Assembly: GCA_003353855.1 (NCBI GenBank)
Contig: PIVS01000006.1
Span: forward strand, 1 to 35,349
Length of the DNA: 35,349 bases
Origin: Desulfobacteraceae bacterium
GTDB lineage: Bacteria > Desulfobacterota > Desulfobacteria > Desulfobacterales > Desulfobacteraceae
Reading direction: 5' to 3'
Positions 32,907 to 35,349 of the stretch are shown one piece after another. Made by a program: the position numbers and the translations under genes. The notes below the pieces were generated by a model. It worked only from the letters and a program-made list of their open reading frames with translations, was not told where the DNA came from and did no database searches. Positions within the stretch are counted from its first letter, which is position 1; each line of letters opens with the position of its first letter.

Positions 32907-32945
32907 ATGAGACGTTATGAATTGACGGATAATAAAAAATCGAAT
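32907..32945 (+). pseudogene. Possible transposase N-terminal scrap (IS5-family-like MRRYELTD start)
   Basis: ATG at 32907 gives MRRYELTDNKKS. The first 8 residues match the common MRRYELTD transposase N-terminus; nothing further matches. Confidence 0.3.
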
Positions 32946-33010
32946 GCCCATGACCTGTTTCTAAATGATCCTTACCTGAAGGCAAATCAGCCCAAATCCC
33001 TGTTCTGTAT

Positions 33011-33225
33011 TCCCAGGCTGATTCGTCCAAGACCAGAAAATACTGCGGCACAGGACTGGGCCTGACAATCTGCAAACAACTTGCAGGGATGATGGACGGT
33101 GAAATCGGTGTAAAAGGGGACAGGGCAAAGGCAGCGCCTTCAACTTCACGGCAGTTTTCGGCCTGCAAGCCGGTAAACACTTCGGTCCTGGTTGATACGC
33201 TCATGGCCGGGGCTGAGGGGCAGGT
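33011..33225 (+). pseudogene. Histidine-kinase paralogue remnant (HATPase G2 box joined to REC end)
   Basis: [34 protein letters not shown], then (shifted frame) [15 protein letters not shown], then [15 protein letters not shown]. These parallel three segments of the adjacent hybrid kinase, including [14 protein letters not shown]. Confidence 0.85.
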
Positions 33226-33260
33226 GTTGAATCAGATGGGAAAACGAGAGAGGAGACCCA

Positions 33261-34496
33261 ATGAACGAGCTGTTTAAATATACTATACTGATTGTGGATG
33301 ACACGGAATCAAACATTGATATCCTTGTCGATCTTCTTGGCAATGATTATGAAATCAGTGTTGCCATGGATGGTCAAAGCGCTCTGGAGGATATCAGCGA
33401 TAATACTCCGGATTTAATTTTGCTGGACATCATGATGCCGGTCATGGATGGTTATAAGGTACTTGAGAAATTGAAAAAGAATTCCAGGTTCAAGGAGATC
33501 CCGGTCATCATGATATCCGCCATAGGCGAAATGGAAAGCGTCATCAAGTGCATTGAAATGGGAGCCGAGGATTATCTGCCCAAACCTTTCAATGTCGTTC
33601 TTTTACAGGCACGAATCGGGGCTGTCCTTGAAAAAAAACATTTGCGGGACAAAGAACGCCTTTATGCCGAAAGTATGGAGGTTGACCTGGAAATCGGACG
33701 CCAAATCCAGAACAGTTTTTTTCCTGAATCATTACCCCGAATAGAAGGTTGGCAAATTGTTACCCACTTCCAGGCCTCAAGGCAGGTTTCCGGTGATTTC
33801 TACGATGTGTTTGAACTAAAAGACGATAACGGGGTGGGCTTTGTTATTGCAGACGTATGTGATAAAGGCGTAGGCGCAGCGCTTTTCATGGCGCTTTTTC
33901 GCAGTTTGATCCGTTCTTTTTCCGAACTATATTACGGCGGGGGCCTGCCGAAATTTCCATTTGAAGATGTTGAAAATCATTCCCATCGGAATTCAAAGGC
34001 GCAGCAACCTGGTGATATTCATTATAAACGCGTTCTGGAAATTGTTCTTTCCCACATAAACAACTACATTGCCACCACCCATAACAAGGCAAATATGTTT
34101 GCCACCCTTTTTTGGGGGATCATCGAGCCTGAAAGCGGGATGCTCACCTATATCAACGGCGGACATGTGGGGGTGGTGGTTGTGGGGGTAAAAGGCATCA
34201 GAACCATGCTTGAACCCACGGGTCCGGCAGTGGGTATGCTGCCTGACATGGTTTTTGAAGCAAAGAGCATCCCGATTTATCACGACGAGTTTCTGGTGGC
34301 ATTAACCGACGGTATCACCGAGGCGCGAAATACAGGCGGTGAGTTCTATGGCGAAGATAAGCTAATGCAGCTTTTGACTCCTCCTGCCCAGTCGGCACAA
34401 CAGATGCTAGACCGCATTACAACAAGCCATGCCGCATACACTGCCGGGGCGGAGCAATCCGATGATATCACCATGATGATCATACACCGCAGCTGA
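33261..34496 (+). CDS. Response regulator with PP2C/SpoIIE (RsbU-type) phosphatase output
   Basis: [22 protein letters not shown]...[18 protein letters not shown]...PKPF. PP2[47 protein letters not shown]...[12 protein letters not shown]...[12 protein letters not shown]. Confidence 0.93.
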   Translation: MNELFKYTILIVDDTESNIDILVDLLGNDYEISVAMDGQSALEDISDNTPDLILLDIMMPVMDGYKVLEKLKKNSRFKEIPVIMISAIGEMESVIKCIEMGAEDYLPKPFNVVLLQARIGAVLEKKHLRDKERLYAESMEVDLEIGRQIQNSFFPESLPRIEGWQIVTHFQASRQVSGDFYDVFELKDDNGVGFVIADVCDKGVGAALFMALFRSLIRSFSELYYGGGLPKFPFEDVENHSHRNSKAQQPGDIHYKRVLEIVLSHINNYIATTHNKANMFATLFWGIIEPESGMLTYINGGHVGVVVVGVKGIRTMLEPTGPAVGMLPDMVFEAKSIPIYHDEFLVALTDGITEARNTGGEFYGEDKLMQLLTPPAQSAQQMLDRITTSHAAYTAGAEQSDDITMMIIHRS

Positions 34497-35145
34497 TAAG
34501 TGAGGGTAGCTCTATTGTAATAATATCAGCCCCTGCGGGTTTTGGTAAAACCACATTATTGAGTGAATGGGTTGAAAGCTGTAACCTAAGAGTTGCATGG
34601 GTGTCACTTGAGCCTAGTGAGAATACTCCCGCTCTTTTCTATTGTTATTTGATAACAGCTGTATCTCAAAAATTAAATATTTGCGGTAAAAACTTTCTCG
34701 AACAGATCAAATCCTCAGGAATATCTTCCATTGAAAATATCCTTATCGGTATGATTAACGAAATTACGGAAGATGGAACTGAATTTACTCTTGTTTTGGA
34801 TGACTACCACGTTATTACAGACAGCCTTATTCACAGAGCAATTTTTTTTTTGACCATCTACCGTCAACTAGGAGGCTGGTAATTTCCGGCAGGGAAACTC
34901 CGATTCTGTCCTTTTCAAAATTCCGTCTCCCGGGTCATCTTTGCGAGATAGGTGCAGCTCAATTACGTTTTAACGCCGATGATACCGAAACCCTTCTTAA
35001 TGAAATTTATGTATCATGGCGGAAAATTTCGATCAGGCGGCAGAATACCTTTCCATAATGTCACCGGATCTTTTTAGTGAGTCTGGAGGGATGATTTGGA
35101 TGAACTCACTGGAAAGAAGTTTAAAAAAAAATTAGCTTAAACCTG
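34497..35145 (+). pseudogene. MalT/LuxR-type (STAND ATPase) regulator remnant
   Basis: [28 protein letters not shown]...AWVSLEPSENTPALFYCYLITAV...FTLVLDDYHVITDSLIH, frameshift at T10 (34842-34851), then DHLPSTRRLVISGRETPILSFSKFRLPGHLCEIGAAQLRFNADDTETLLNEIYV, then a shifted fragment ENFDQAAEYLSIMSPDLFSE. HTH end not found. Confidence 0.8.
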
Positions 35146-35349
35146 CCTGTTGAAGATCGTTATCTAACACAGAAAACCATGACAGATAAAGGGTCCCGGG
35201 AAAGAGAACTTAAGGAATCTCAGAACACTGTGGGAGCATTACCTGTTTCTCCCAAAAATCTACGGAAACCGGAATAAATTTCATTAATTCCAGTGATAAT
35301 TGTCGAAAGTTTCTGCTAATGGTTAGTAACCAGGGTAGACAACCGCTGC

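Noticed and set aside
32476-33204. 242-aa minus-strand ORF
   Set aside because: Antisense to the end of the hybrid kinase and the kinase remnant; its similarity is only on the plus strand.

Overview
The 35.3 kb window looks like the chromosome of a Desulfobacterales-type deltaproteobacterium (taxon inferred from gene content, not proven). It is mostly ordinary metabolic and housekeeping genes with several decayed islands between them. Minus strand, 1-8384: prpE-like acyl-CoA synthetase (runs off the left edge), acs, and a motA-motB-pilZ-dinB operon whose DNA polymerase IV ORF is fused in frame to an acylphosphatase domain. A LUD-domain gene lies on the plus strand at 4125-4793. Plus strand, 8686-28371: peptide ABC substrate-binding protein, oppD, cspA, a degenerate MCP/CheA/DadA island (minus), oppF, two SurA-like genes, mgtE, recO, a GHMP kinase, glyQ, glyS, a small hypothetical, a nucleoside phosphorylase, ligA and nrdJ. 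nrdJ is preceded by two NrdR-box-like palindromes. The right end has a KorA/KorB remnant, an unidentified island, an SBP - hybrid histidine kinase - REC/PP2C cluster, a decayed paralogue of the kinase, and a broken MalT/LuxR-type regulator. No CRISPR array, tRNA, rRNA or intact mobile element was recognised. I do not see strong evidence for a wholly new system. The best second-look items are the DinB-acylphosphatase fusion with an A9/SD junction, the NrdR boxes, the SBP/HK/PP2C cluster, and the recurrent internally deleted gene remnants.
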